A stretch of 64,000 nucleotides of DNA from Halobacillus sp. Marseille-P3879 (GCF_900240285.1 NZ_OESS01000002.1:558001-622000), one strand, 5' to 3'. Counted from the first letter of the stretch, positions 28,218 through 37,373 are shown. The notes: generated by a model from the letters alone, not told the origin. A program made the numbers and translations.

Positions 28218-29132
28218 ATGAACGACAATCAAATCGAACACCAAAAGAGCTTATTCATCGAGTATTTGCAGATTGAAAAGAATGTCAGTTCTTTAACCGT
28301 TACAAATTACAAAGAAGACTTAACTCATTTTTTGAAATTTTTGCAGGCGGAATCTATAGACTCGTTACAACAAGTGGATTACGCTGTGATAAGAGTATAC
28401 TTATCTATGCTTCACGACCAGCAGTTGTCCAGAAGAAGTATTTCAAGGAAACTCTCCTGCTTAAGAAGCTTTTACAGGTTCCTGGAGCGGGAAAAGCTGG
28501 TGGAAGCTAATCCTTTCTTAAACATAAGAATGCCTAAAACTCAAAACCCGATTCCGCAATTCTTCTATGAAGAAGAACTTAAATATTTATTTGAAGTCAG
28601 CGATGTAACCACTCCCCTGGGAAAACGCAACCAGGCTCTCATTGAATTACTTTATGGCACAGGGATGAGGGTAAGTGAATGTGAGCAGTTAAACATTGAA
28701 GATATCGATTTCTCTTTATCAACTCTTCTGGTCAGGGGCAAGGGGCGGAAAGAAAGGTATGTACCCTTTGGACAATTTGCTTTTGAAGCTTTGAACGATT
28801 ACTTAAATAATGGCCGTTCAAACCTTTCTAGTCATAAAACAGAAGGATCACACCGCGTATTTTTAAATGCGAGAGGCGGTCCGCTGACAGCCAGAGGTAT
28901 CCGTACGATCTTGAGTAAAATGGTAGAAGACGCTGCTCTGACAGTGGATATTCATCCTCACAAACTCAGGCATACTTTCGCAACACATCTACTTAATGAA
29001 GGAGCAGATCTACGTTCTGTCCAGGAACTGCTTGGACACGAGCATTTGTCTTCAACGCAGATATATACGCACGTCACGAAGGATCGACTTCGTCATGTTT
29101 ACATGAATAGTCATCCTCGCGCTAATAAATGA
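28218..29132 (+). CDS. xerC: Tyrosine recombinase XerC (CodV)
   Basis: Site-specific recombinase that with XerD resolves chromosome dimers at dif; 304 residues. The N-terminal SAM-like core-binding domain (about 8-90) is followed by the catalytic domain with Arg in [32 protein letters not shown] and the nucleophile Tyr283. It is the first gene of the xerC-hslV-hslU-codY group. GAGGTG precedes the ATG. Confidence 0.95.
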   Translation: MNDNQIEHQKSLFIEYLQIEKNVSSLTVTNYKEDLTHFLKFLQAESIDSLQQVDYAVIRVYLSMLHDQQLSRRSISRKLSCLRSFYRFLEREKLVEANPFLNIRMPKTQNPIPQFFYEEELKYLFEVSDVTTPLGKRNQALIELLYGTGMRVSECEQLNIEDIDFSLSTLLVRGKGRKERYVPFGQFAFEALNDYLNNGRSNLSSHKTEGSHRVFLNARGGPLTARGIRTILSKMVEDAALTVDIHPHKLRHTFATHLLNEGADLRSVQELLGHEHLSSTQIYTHVTKDRLRHVYMNSHPRANK

Positions 29133-29145
29133 TGAGGTGATGGGA

Positions 29146-29691
29146 ATGGATCGTCAATTTCATGCAACGACTATATTCGCTGTGCAGCACAACGGAAAGG
29201 CTGCGATGAGCGGTGACGGACAGGTTACACTTGGAAACCAGGTTGTCATGAAGCATAAAGCTGTAAAAGTACGCAAACTTTACAACGATCAAGTTTTAGC
29301 GGGTTTTGCCGGTTCAGTAGCAGATGCCTTTACTCTTTTTGAGAAGTTTGAAGCCAAATTGGAAGCTTATGATGGAAACTTAGCACGGGCTTCAGTTGAA
29401 TTGGCAAAAGAATGGCGGAGTGACCAGGTTTTAAGGAAGCTGGAGGCCATGTTAATCGTTATGAACACTGAGAAGATGTTCTTAGTTTCAGGAACTGGCG
29501 AAGTTATAGAACCAGATGACGGTATACTTGCAATAGGATCTGGAGGAAACTATGCACTAAGTGCCGGCCGTGCCTTAAAAAGGTATTCCCCCGAACAGTC
29601 AGCTGAAGGGATCGCACAAGCTGCTTTAGAAATAGCAGGCGAAATTTGTGTGTTCACGAATAACCAAATTACGTTAGAGGTATTGGAATAG
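29146..29691 (+). CDS. hslV: ATP-dependent protease subunit HslV (ClpQ/CodW)
   Basis: Proteolytic subunit of HslUV, 181 residues, forming hexameric rings. The proteasome-like fold shows [20 protein letters not shown] and [15 protein letters not shown]. The ATG at 29146 is 7 nt after GAGGTG. In B. subtilis the mature subunit was reported to use an N-terminal serine (MSSFHATT). Here the start MDRQFHATT has no such serine, so the internal threonine after processing, as in E. coli, is the likelier nucleophile. xerC ends 13 bases before. Confidence 0.94.
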   Translation: MDRQFHATTIFAVQHNGKAAMSGDGQVTLGNQVVMKHKAVKVRKLYNDQVLAGFAGSVADAFTLFEKFEAKLEAYDGNLARASVELAKEWRSDQVLRKLEAMLIVMNTEKMFLVSGTGEVIEPDDGILAIGSGGNYALSAGRALKRYSPEQSAEGIAQAALEIAGEICVFTNNQITLEVLE

Positions 29692-29704
29692 GAGGTTTTT
29701 TATC

Positions 29705-31102
29705 GTGTCCATGAATTTAACACCTAAACAAATTGTCGAGCGGCTTGACCAATATATAATTGGTCAAACTGATGCGAAACGTTCTGTAGCTGTCGCTTTA
29801 AGAAATAGATATCGACGTATGCAGTTAACCGATGATCTGAAAAATGAAGTGGTCCCTAAAAATATCTTAATGATGGGACCGACAGGGGTGGGTAAAACCG
29901 AGGTTGCCAGGAGACTGGCTAATCTTGTCGGGGCACCTTTCGTAAAAGTGGAAGCAACCAAGTTTACCGAAGTCGGCTATGTAGGCCGTGATGTAGAGTC
30001 TATGGTTCGGGACCTTGTGGAGATGGCAGTTCGAATGGTTAAAGAAGAGAAAATGGAAGCCGTTAAAGATCGTGCTGAGGAACAAGCGAATAAACGGTTG
30101 GTAAAGCTATTAGTGCCATCCAGGAAGAAGCAGGGAAATACGATGAAAAATCCATTTGAAATGCTTTTTCAACAAGGAGATCAAGAAACTTATCAATCCG
30201 AACAAAGTGATGAAGATAGTGATACAGAATCAAAAAGAAGCCGGATAAAGCATCAGCTTGAACTCGGTGAATTAGAAGACCATATGGTTACAGTAGAAAT
30301 TGAGGAATCTCAGTCTTCTATGTTTGATATGCTCCAGGGTTCGGGAATGGAGCAGATGGGTATGAATATGCAGGATGCATTTAGTCAGTTTATGCCAAAG
30401 AAAAAGAAAAAGAGAAAACTCCCTGTTTCTAAAGCGCGTAAGGTTTTAACACAGGAAGAAGCACAAAAACTAGTGGATATGGATGAGGTAGGTCAGGAAG
30501 CGGTAGAAAAGACTGAACAATCGGGAATGATCTTTATTGATGAGATTGATAAAGTAGCTGCAAAAGGTGAGAATCAGGCGAACGTTTCCAGAGAAGGTGT
30601 ACAAAGAGATATCCTTCCGATTATCGAAGGCTCAACCATCGCGACTAAATATGGGCCAGTTTCTACCAACCATATTCTATTTATAGCAGCAGGTGCTTTT
30701 CATATGGCAAAGCCTTCTGATCTTATCCCCGAATTACAAGGACGTTTCCCGATCAGGGTAGAACTGAAAAAACTAACTGTAGAAGATTTTAGAAGTATTT
30801 TAGTAGAGCCATCTAACGCCTTGTTGAAACAATATACTGCACTTCTTGAAACAGAAGGTATAAAGGTTGAATTTTCTGACGAAGCTATAACTAGACTTGC
30901 TGAAATCGCATATGAAGTTAATCAGGAGACCGATAATATTGGTGCCCGCCGTCTGCACACCATTTTAGAGAAGCTTCTGGAAGATTTATCGTTTGAAGCT
31001 CCAGATGTAACACTTGAAACAATAGAAATAACACCTCAATATGTAGAAAGTAAACTATCTACAATTGTTAAAAACAGAGATTTGAGCAGATTCATACTTT
31101 AG
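29705..31102 (+). CDS. hslU: HslUV protease ATPase subunit HslU (ClpY/CodX)
   Basis: AAA+ unfoldase feeding HslV; 465 residues. Walker [10 protein letters not shown], Walker [11 protein letters not shown] and the sensor region [15 protein letters not shown] are clear. The central I-domain (about 140-240) is charged, with a run of Lys and Arg. The end LSRFIL is the conserved tail that inserts in HslV. The start is GTG at 29705, 9 nt after GGAGG; an ATG two codons on is a possible alternative. Confidence 0.95.
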   Translation: MSMNLTPKQIVERLDQYIIGQTDAKRSVAVALRNRYRRMQLTDDLKNEVVPKNILMMGPTGVGKTEVARRLANLVGAPFVKVEATKFTEVGYVGRDVESMVRDLVEMAVRMVKEEKMEAVKDRAEEQANKRLVKLLVPSRKKQGNTMKNPFEMLFQQGDQETYQSEQSDEDSDTESKRSRIKHQLELGELEDHMVTVEIEESQSSMFDMLQGSGMEQMGMNMQDAFSQFMPKKKKKRKLPVSKARKVLTQEEAQKLVDMDEVGQEAVEKTEQSGMIFIDEIDKVAAKGENQANVSREGVQRDILPIIEGSTIATKYGPVSTNHILFIAAGAFHMAKPSDLIPELQGRFPIRVELKKLTVEDFRSILVEPSNALLKQYTALLETEGIKVEFSDEAITRLAEIAYEVNQETDNIGARRLHTILEKLLEDLSFEAPDVTLETIEITPQYVESKLSTIVKNRDLSRFIL

Positions 31103-31125
31103 AACCTATAAGGAGGAAATGAACA

Positions 31126-31905
31126 ATGGAATTATTAAACCGTGCAAGAAGGATTAACGCCATGCTTCAAAAAACAACAGGGAAATCGGTGGATTTCAAT
31201 GATATGTCAGCCACTTTGAGAGATGTAATTGGTGCAAATACATTTGTATTAAGCCGTAGGGGAAAACTATTAGGCTTTGCTATTAAACAAGAGATTGAGA
31301 ATGAGCGAATGAAAGCTATGCTTTCTGAAAGACGTTTTCCACAGGAATACACTCAAAATCTTTTTAATATTCAGGAAACCACTCCCAACCTGAATATAGA
31401 AAGCGAATATACAGCTTTTCCGATTGAAAACAAAGAGTTGTTCGAAGAAGGTCTTACCACTATTGTCCCTATTATTGGGGGAGGACAGCGCCTGGGAACT
31501 TTGATTCTCAGTCGACTGAATGAAAGTTTTAATGAAGATGATCTTCTTCTTGCTGAATACGGTGCCACAGTAGTAGGTATGGAAATTCTTCATGAGAAAA
31601 CAGAAGAGATTGAACAGGAAGCCCGTAATAAAGCTGTAGTTCAAATGGCAATTAGTTCTTTGTCTTATAGTGAATTAGAAGCAATTGAACATATTTTTGA
31701 AGAACTAGAAGGAAACGAGGGGCTTCTTGTAGCTAGTAAGATCGCGGACAGAGTCGGCATTACCCGTTCTGTTATCGTTAACGCCCTTCGTAAGCTGGAA
31801 AGTGCGGGAGTGATTGAATCACGTTCGCTGGGTATGAAGGGAACATACATCAAAGTATTAAATAACAATTTCCTGGTCGAATTACAAAAGCTTCGGACCA
31901 ATTAA
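31126..31905 (+). CDS. codY: GTP-sensing global repressor CodY
   Basis: Regulator that senses GTP and branched-chain amino acids and represses stationary-phase genes, including motility in B. subtilis; 259 residues. The N-terminal GAF domain (about 1-155) binds effectors; the C-terminal winged helix contains [26 protein letters not shown] precedes the ATG. Two hairpins follow, and the fla/che operon begins about 880 bases on. Confidence 0.97.
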   Translation: MELLNRARRINAMLQKTTGKSVDFNDMSATLRDVIGANTFVLSRRGKLLGFAIKQEIENERMKAMLSERRFPQEYTQNLFNIQETTPNLNIESEYTAFPIENKELFEEGLTTIVPIIGGGQRLGTLILSRLNESFNEDDLLLAEYGATVVGMEILHEKTEEIEQEARNKAVVQMAISSLSYSELEAIEHIFEELEGNEGLLVASKIADRVGITRSVIVNALRKLESAGVIESRSLGMKGTYIKVLNNNFLVELQKLRTN

Positions 31906-31914
31906 TTAAAAAAA

Positions 31915-31976
31915 AGCTCCCTTAATCAGGAGCTGATCAAGCTGTCGAGAAAAAGTCTCGGCAGCTTGATTTTTTT
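31915..31976 (+). terminator. Tandem hairpins ending the xerC-codY transcript
   Basis: AGCTCC/GGAGCT (31915-31934) is followed by ATCAAGCTGTCGAG (31936-31949) pairing with CTCGGCAGCTTGAT (31957-31970) through one G-U, then six T. The second is a strong intrinsic terminator. Confidence 0.88.
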
Positions 31977-32010
31977 CTTTCGTACTAATTATTCCCTGCC
32001 GATAGGTTAC

Positions 32011-32131
32011 TCCTTTTTATCTTAAAAAGGTATTGAGGAAATGACGAGAGCTTTGTGGGGTGAGCCCCTGAAGGTCAAAGCCTTAAGAGACTTAAACGTC
32101 CACGCATAGCGGCACCCTGTGTTTTTAAGAT
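32011..32131 (+). ncRNA. Candidate structured RNA between codY and flgB
   Basis: Nested helices can be drawn: P1 ATCTTAAAAA (32019-32028) with TTTTTAAGAT (32122-32131); GACG (32043-32046) with CGTC (32097-32100); GCTTTG (32050-32055) with CAAAGC (32076-32081); inside it GGGG-TGAG-CCCC (32057-32068); then TTAAG-AGA-CTTAA (32083-32095) and CGC-ATA-GCG (32103-32111). A competing hairpin CCTTTTT-ATCTT-AAAAAGG (32012-32030) overlaps P1, so two states are possible. I recognise no known family and see no convincing promoter. No reading frame of note covers it. The strand is assumed from the flanking genes. Confidence 0.4.
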
Positions 32132-32220
32132 GAAAAGCCCTCTAAATTTTTAATCCATGAGGTATGATAAGGCTTGATAGGAAAAAAGTAAAGGCTAGGA
32201 CAAAACTGAATAAATCATAA

Positions 32221-32264
32221 AAATAATCCGAATGATTCTGTAGGAATCAGTTCGGATTATTTAT
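32221..32264. repeat. Long hairpin, part of a dispersed intergenic element
   Basis: AAATAATCCGAA (32221-32232) and TTCGGATTATTT (32251-32262) form a 12-bp perfect stem, extended by TGATTC/GAATCA inside. It follows AAAGGCTAGGACAAAAC at 32190-32206, similar to the GGCTGGGACAAAAC lead-in of hairpin repeats I recall from related genomes. Confidence 0.5.
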
Positions 32265-32286
32265 GTTAATGAGAATTCACACCATC

Positions 32287-32412
32287 GCTCCGTCAAAATT
32301 CTTCGCTTTTAAGTGGGCACGGCCTTAAGCTTCCTCGAAAAGCAAAGAGCGCTTTCCTTCGGGATCTTCAGCTCGCGTTATTCCCACAGGAGTCTGCATA
32401 TTTTGACTACGC
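32287..32412. repeat. Degenerate Bacillaceae GC-rich dispersed repeat
   Basis: The stretch has the usual modules: GTGGGCACGGCCTTAAGC, CGCTTTCC, GGGATCTTCAGCTCG, TTCCCACAGGAGTCTGC. Its ends, GCTCCGTCAAAAT (32287) and ATTTTGACTACGC (32400), are imperfect inverted copies. Such elements occur many times per genome in Halobacillus, Oceanobacillus and kin and do not code for protein. This copy is partly eroded. Confidence 0.65.
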
Positions 32413-32617
32413 TAATGATCTGCGTTTATACGAATATTTTTTTACTGCTTTACTTATCCAAGTCCCTTTTTATAATGAAGCAGAATTGTATGGCAGATAT
32501 GTATTTTGTCAAAGCGGATATTCTTTAAGAGGCACTTTTTTAAATATAATTAAAAATCAGATTTAATTTACCTGGTAATTGTGTAATAATGTTCTTTATA
32601 GTAGTTGTTTCGACAAA
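32413..32617. other. AT-rich gene-free stretch before the fla/che operon
   Basis: Between the dispersed repeat and the next hairpin no gene, RNA or clear promoter was found. A 71-codon frame overlapping it begins inside the repeat and has no ribosome binding site. Confidence 0.5.
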
Positions 32618-32654
32618 TAGTAATAAAGTGCGACTGTTTGCGACTTTATTACTA
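32618..32654. repeat. 12-bp inverted repeat upstream of the flgB promoter
   Basis: TAGTAATAAAGT (32618-32629) and ACTTTATTACTA (32643-32654) are perfect inverted copies with a 13-nt loop that repeats GCGACT. It lies about 50 bp before the -35 of the flgB promoter and could be a regulator site or a hairpin. No T-run follows. Confidence 0.55.
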
Positions 32655-32703
32655 GGTCCAAAGTATTGATTATTCATTAAAACCAAAAATAACAATATTA
32701 TAA

Positions 32704-32732
32704 TGGACACTTTACCAATCTTTTCTTAAAAT
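32704..32732 (+). promoter_or_regulatory. Sigma-A promoter of the fla/che operon
   Basis: TGGACA (32704-32709) and TAAAAT (32727-32732), spacer 17 bp, give a start near 32739 and a leader of about 43 nt. No good sigma-D promoter (TAAA..GCCGATAT) was found next to it. Confidence 0.65.
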
Positions 32733-32781
32733 ATAGTTTGGTCGTATGTCAAATGATGTCTAAAAATGGAGGGAAAAAAGA

Positions 32782-33174
32782 ATGAATTTGTTCAATGATA
32801 CCTTTTCCACGTTAGAAAGCTCTTTAAACATGGCAGCTAAAAAAAATTCGGCCATATCTGACAACATATCAAATGTTGACACTCCTGGTTATAAAGCAAA
32901 GGATGTGGCGTTTAAAGACGTACTAAACGGAGAGATGAAAGGTCTGCAGACGGCCAGGACAGATGAACGTCATTTACCTTTTGAGAAGAAGTCAACGGGA
33001 AACATAATTACAACCCGTAAAGAGGGGACTACTTACAATCATAATGGCAATAACGTTGATATTGATAAAGAAATGAATGAGCTTGCAAAAAATCAAATTC
33101 AATATCAAGCGTTAGTAGACAGAATGAGCGGAAAGTTCAGCAGCCTTAAAAGCGTAATTCAAGGAGGGAATTAA
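32782..33174 (+). CDS. flgB: Flagellar basal-body rod protein FlgB
   Basis: Proximal rod subunit, 130 residues, exported by the flagellar type III system. The N-terminal SDNISNVDTPGYKAKDV is the rod-hook family signature. The C-terminal helix (NELAKNQIQYQALVDRMSGKF) is typical. It is the first gene of the 27-kb fla/che operon; GGAGGG precedes the ATG. flgC follows after 3 bases. Confidence 0.95.
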   Translation: MNLFNDTFSTLESSLNMAAKKNSAISDNISNVDTPGYKAKDVAFKDVLNGEMKGLQTARTDERHLPFEKKSTGNIITTRKEGTTYNHNGNNVDIDKEMNELAKNQIQYQALVDRMSGKFSSLKSVIQGGN

Positions 33175-33177
33175 GTA

Positions 33178-33639
33178 ATGAGTATTTTTAGTTCAATTAA
33201 TTCCAGTGCCAGTGGTTTAACTGCTCAGCGGCTTAGGATGGATACGGCTTCCTCTAACATGGCGAATGCAAACTCTACCCGGGCTGTATTAAATGAGGAT
33301 GGTGAATGGGAGCCCTACCAAAGAAAAATGGTTAACTTCCAACCAAAAGACCAGTCCTTTGGTTCATATCTGGAAAAAGCACGGGAAGCCGGCTCTTCTG
33401 CAGGAAAAGGCGGCGTAAAGGCTACTGAGATTGAAGATGATGAAACACCATTTAAACAAGTTTATAACCCCAGTCACCCTGATGCGGACGATGAAGGATA
33501 TGTAGAAATGCCGAATGTAGACCCACTGAAAGAGACGGTGGATATGATGAGTGCGACCCGCTCTTATGAAGCAAACGTAACAGCTTTAAATGCATCTAAA
33601 GGCATGCTTATGAAGGCTATGGAAATCGGTAAACAATAA
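33178..33639 (+). CDS. flgC: Flagellar basal-body rod protein FlgC
   Basis: Proximal rod subunit, 153 residues. The N-terminus with LRMDTASSNMANANSTR and the C-terminus with MMSATRSYEANVTALNASKGM are the conserved helices that pair in the rod. AAGGAGGGAATTAAGT precedes the ATG. Confidence 0.95.
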   Translation: MSIFSSINSSASGLTAQRLRMDTASSNMANANSTRAVLNEDGEWEPYQRKMVNFQPKDQSFGSYLEKAREAGSSAGKGGVKATEIEDDETPFKQVYNPSHPDADDEGYVEMPNVDPLKETVDMMSATRSYEANVTALNASKGMLMKAMEIGKQ

Positions 33640-33652
33640 GGAGGTTATTTTT

Positions 33653-33958
33653 TTGATTAATAATATTCCAATTTCTTCCAATCACATTCAGCCACCTGAA
33701 CATACTTCTACTAAGTTAGGAAGCCCGGCGGAAGCCCACTCTCAATTTTCCGCTCATCTTAAAGATGCAGTAGAAAATGTCAATCAAACGAATAAAACTT
33801 CCGATGAAATGACGCAAGATTTAGCAAACGGTGAAGTAGATGATCTGCATGAAGTGATGATCGCATCTGAAAAAGCCAGCATCACCACTCAAACTTCAGT
33901 AGAAATTAGAAATAAAGTAGTAGATGCATATAAGGAAATTATGAGAATGCAAGTATAA
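33653..33958 (+). CDS. fliE: Flagellar hook-basal body protein FliE
   Basis: Adaptor joining MS ring and rod, 101 residues. The C-terminal region with VMIASEKASITTQTSVEIRNK and the end YKEIMRMQV is diagnostic. The start appears to be TTG at 33653, with AAGGAGG upstream; no ATG lies near the start of the conserved reading frame. Confidence 0.92.
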   Translation: MINNIPISSNHIQPPEHTSTKLGSPAEAHSQFSAHLKDAVENVNQTNKTSDEMTQDLANGEVDDLHEVMIASEKASITTQTSVEIRNKVVDAYKEIMRMQV

Positions 33959-34018
33959 AGATATTGTTTCTAGGTGCTATACATATTCTCGAATCTTCTG
34001 CTTTTTGTGGGGGCAATT

Positions 34019-35614
34019 ATGAAAGAAAAAATAAGAAACTATAAAAGAAAATTAACTTCTTTCTGGGCAGAACGGAGTAAAAAACAAAAAAGCTTATTAA
34101 TCGGGGCTGCTTTAGCCTTGATTCTTTTGTTATCTGTTGCAAGTTTATTTGCGACCAGCTCTAATATGGTTCCACTTTATCGTGACCTATCTCTGCAGGA
34201 AGTAGGTCAAGTGAAAGAAGAACTGGATGCCCGGGGCATATCTTATGACCTGGATTCCGGCGGGACAACAATACATGTTCCTGAGGCTCAGGCCGAATCG
34301 CTTCTCGTAGATTTAGCAGCCTCAGGGATTCCGGACAGTGGAAGCATTGATTACAGTTTTTTTAGTGATAATGTTTCATGGGGGATGACAGATAACGAGT
34401 TTGATGTCATTAAACTGGATGCGATGCAGTCTGAACTGGCCGGCCTAATGAGCGGAATATCAGGAATTGATAATGCAGACGTCATGATCAACGTTCCTGA
34501 AGAGGACGTGTTTGTAGCCGATTCAGAACAAGCGGCCACAGCATCCATTGTCCTAACAGTGTCACCCGGTCACAATATTCAAAATGAACAAGTTGAAACT
34601 CTATATAATTTAGCTTCCAAGTCAGTTCCAAACCTCTCTAAAGAAGATATCGTCATTATGGATCAAAATTTCAACTATTTTGACACAAATAATTCAGAAA
34701 ATGGAAATAATTCAGATGCCTATACATATCAGCAAGGCGTAAAAGAGGACATAGAACGAGATATACAGCAACGAATACAAAAAATGCTCAGCCCTATGGT
34801 TGGTCAAAATAAAGTGGTTGCTTCTGTAACTGCTGACATCGACTTCACTCAGGAAAATCGTACAGAAGAACTTGTGGAGCCGGTAGATGAAGAGACTATG
34901 GAAGGCTTGCCAATTAGTGTCGAGAAAATAGAAGAAGCATATGAAGACGGCTCACCAGAAGGCGGTACGGCCGGCACAGGCGATGAGGACGTTACGAACT
35001 ATGAAGCAGAAGATGCTGAAGGCAGTGGAGATTATGAAATGTCTAAAGAGACGGTCAACAACGAATTCAACCGGATTCATCGCAATATTAAAGAAAGTCC
35101 ATATAAAGTCAGAGATTTAGGAATTCAAGTAGCTGTCGACTCGACCAAAAGTGAAAATGAACAAGGTGAAGTCGAAGTACTTTCACAGCAGGAACAGAAC
35201 ACGGTCGAAGAAAGTATTCAATCAATGATTGATTCTATGATTACAACTTCAATAGATGGAAGTTATGGTGAGGATATAAATGCCGAAGAGAAGGCCTCCA
35301 TTGTATTTCAGGAGTTTGAGGGGACTCAACAGGCAACCCCTGAATCTGAAGGAATTCCGTTATGGATTTACGCTTTAGGTGGTTTGCTTCTATTACTCGT
35401 CATAATTTTTATATGGAAGCTATTTAGTCGTCGAAAAGAAGAGGAAGAAGAACTCGTTTTTGAAGAGATTGTAGATGAGCAGCCGGCAGCTGTACCGGAT
35501 ATAGAAGAACAGGAAAATGAATCTACTTTAAAAAGAAAACAGCTTGAACGCATGGCTAAAGATAAACCTGAAGACTTTGCAAAGCTATTGCGTTCATGGA
35601 TCGCAGAAGATTAA
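34019..35614 (+). CDS. fliF: Flagellar MS-ring protein FliF
   Basis: Membrane ring on which the rod and C ring are built; 531 residues. Two membrane segments (about 27-46 and about 440-465) flank a large periplasm-side domain with acidic inserts (EGGTAGTGDEDVTNYEAED region). The C-terminal tail (KRKQLERMAKDKPEDFAKLL) binds FliG. The ATG at 34019 follows GGGGG; the 15 upstream in-frame residues are poorly supported. Confidence 0.94.
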   Translation: MKEKIRNYKRKLTSFWAERSKKQKSLLIGAALALILLLSVASLFATSSNMVPLYRDLSLQEVGQVKEELDARGISYDLDSGGTTIHVPEAQAESLLVDLAASGIPDSGSIDYSFFSDNVSWGMTDNEFDVIKLDAMQSELAGLMSGISGIDNADVMINVPEEDVFVADSEQAATASIVLTVSPGHNIQNEQVETLYNLASKSVPNLSKEDIVIMDQNFNYFDTNNSENGNNSDAYTYQQGVKEDIERDIQQRIQKMLSPMVGQNKVVASVTADIDFTQENRTEELVEPVDEETMEGLPISVEKIEEAYEDGSPEGGTAGTGDEDVTNYEAEDAEGSGDYEMSKETVNNEFNRIHRNIKESPYKVRDLGIQVAVDSTKSENEQGEVEVLSQQEQNTVEESIQSMIDSMITTSIDGSYGEDINAEEKASIVFQEFEGTQQATPESEGIPLWIYALGGLLLLLVIIFIWKLFSRRKEEEEELVFEEIVDEQPAAVPDIEEQENESTLKRKQLERMAKDKPEDFAKLLRSWIAED

Positions 35615-35629
35615 AGGGGGGTAACCTAA

Positions 35630-36643
35630 ATGGCCTATCAAAATGCAGGGTTATCAGGAAAGCAGAAGGCAGCCCTTCTGCTCATCTCTCTTGGCCCTGA
35701 TGTAGCTGCTCAAATCTATAAACATTTAACTGAAGAAGAAATGGAAAAGTTAACCTTAGAAATTTCGGCTGTACAAAAGGTTGATGCAAAGCAGAAAGAA
35801 GAGATTTTAGAACAATTTCACCAAATTGCTCTCGCTCAGGATTACATTTCTCAAGGCGGGATCGGCTATGCAAAAACAGTACTTGAGAAAGCGCTTGGAG
35901 AGCAGGAAGCATCCAATATACTTGGCAGGTTGACCTCTTCTCTCCAGGTAAAACCATTTGATTTTGCAAAGAAATCAGATCCGAATCAGATCTTGAACTT
36001 TATACAAAATGAACATCCTCAAACCATTGCCCTGGTTTTGTCTTATTTAGATGCCGCCCAATCCGGGCAGATTCTATCTGAACTGCCTCAAGAATTACAG
36101 GCAGATGTGGCTAGAAGAATTGCAACAATGGATTCGACTTCACCAGAAATTATCAGTCAGGTCGAAAGTATTCTAGAAAAAAAATTATCTGCAACTGTAA
36201 CAAACGATTATACGGAAACCGGAGGCATCCAGGCAGTCGTGGAAGTTTTAAATGGAGTGGACCGCAGTACGGAACGTACTATTTTAGATGCATTGGAAAT
36301 TCAGGATCCTGAGCTTGCTGAGGAAATTAAGAAGCGGATGTTTGTATTTGAAGATATTGTTATATTGGATAACCGTGCGATTCAACGTGTTATACGCGAA
36401 GTGGAAAACTATGATCTCCGTCTTTCCTTGAAGGTATCCAGCGATGAAGTAAAAGACCTGGTATTTAGTAACATGTCTGAAAGAATGTCTGAAACCTTTA
36501 AGGAAGAAATGGAAATCATGGGACCTGTACGACTTCGGGATGTAGAAGAGGCACAGACCAGGGTAGTATCAACAATACGCAGACTGGAAGATATAGGTGA
36601 GATCGTTATTGCTAGAGGCGGAGGAGATGACATCATTGTTTAA
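35630..36643 (+). CDS. fliG: Flagellar motor switch protein FliG
   Basis: C-ring protein that takes torque from the stator; 337 residues. N-terminal (KAALLLISLGPDVAAQIYKHL), middle (EHPQTIALVLSYLD, the EHPQ motif) and C-terminal torque domains (charged helix with IVILDNRAIQRVIREVE) are all present. AGGGGGG precedes the ATG. Its end overlaps fliH by 17 bases. Confidence 0.95.
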   Translation: MAYQNAGLSGKQKAALLLISLGPDVAAQIYKHLTEEEMEKLTLEISAVQKVDAKQKEEILEQFHQIALAQDYISQGGIGYAKTVLEKALGEQEASNILGRLTSSLQVKPFDFAKKSDPNQILNFIQNEHPQTIALVLSYLDAAQSGQILSELPQELQADVARRIATMDSTSPEIISQVESILEKKLSATVTNDYTETGGIQAVVEVLNGVDRSTERTILDALEIQDPELAEEIKKRMFVFEDIVILDNRAIQRVIREVENYDLRLSLKVSSDEVKDLVFSNMSERMSETFKEEMEIMGPVRLRDVEEAQTRVVSTIRRLEDIGEIVIARGGGDDIIV

Positions 36644-37373
36644 TAATAAACGGGTCATTCAAATCCGGCCGTTCCCTCTTTCTAATTCAGAGGAAGAGGA
36701 GAAGCCGACAGGTGAGAAAGAGGCGAAGGCTGAGCACTTAATCCAAAAGGCAGAAGATAAGGTGATTGAAGCCCAGACCAAAGCGGAGGATATCCTGCAG
36801 CAGGCGAGACAAACTGTTGAGCAAGAGAAAAGAGAGTGGAGTAAGGAAAAAGCGCATTTAAGAAAACAGGCAGAGGAAGAAGGCTTTAGTGCAGGATTTA
36901 ATCAAGGGGAGGAACAAGGTTTTCAAACGTTCCACGATAAAATAAGTGAAGCCAATCAATTGCTTGAATTAGCTCGGCAAGATTACCTTGCTAAGATCAG
37001 TGCCACCGAAGAAGCTATTCTGGATATAGCAGTTGAGTGTGCGGAAAAAATCCTTAACAAAGAGTTAGAGCAAGATAAAAGCTCTCTTTTTAATGTCATT
37101 AAGAAAGCCGTTGAGGAAGTCCAAGAACAACCGGTTATTAGCGTCTTTGTTCATCCGGAAATCTATCCTTTGATTCACTCGCAGAAATCCGAGCTTGAAG
37201 CTATTACTGATTGCCATGCTGCACTTCAAATAATTATAAAGGATACGGTGGAGAAAAACGGGTGTATTATAGAATCTCCATTCGGGCAGATAAACGCGGG
37301 TATAGAATCCCAATTACAAGAATTAAGAGAAAAGCTCTTTCAGCTCGCGCAAGAGGAGAGAGCGGATGAATAA
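36627..37373 (+). CDS. fliH: Flagellar export ATPase regulator FliH
   Basis: Stator-like subunit that holds the FliI ATPase and docks it at the C ring; 248 residues. The N-terminal half is a charged coiled coil (about 25-110). The C-terminal region (about 120-248) shows EAILDIAVECAEKILNKEL and ends near GQINAGIESQLQELREKL. The ATG at 36627 lies within fliG, with a purine-rich AGGCGGAGG upstream. Its end overlaps the start of fliI by 8 bases. Confidence 0.9.
   Translation: MTSLFNNKRVIQIRPFPLSNSEEEEKPTGEKEAKAEHLIQKAEDKVIEAQTKAEDILQQARQTVEQEKREWSKEKAHLRKQAEEEGFSAGFNQGEEQGFQTFHDKISEANQLLELARQDYLAKISATEEAILDIAVECAEKILNKELEQDKSSLFNVIKKAVEEVQEQPVISVFVHPEIYPLIHSQKSELEAITDCHAALQIIIKDTVEKNGCIIESPFGQINAGIESQLQELREKLFQLAQEERADE

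Noticed and set aside
32313-32528. A 71-codon plus-strand reading frame in the codY-flgB gap
   Set aside because: It begins inside the dispersed repeat, has no ribosome binding site and its protein shows no recognisable family or steady coding pattern.
32727-32745. A sigma-D promoter next to the flgB promoter
   Set aside because: TAAA is present but the GCCGATAT element at the right distance is not; GGTCGTAT is too close and a poor match.
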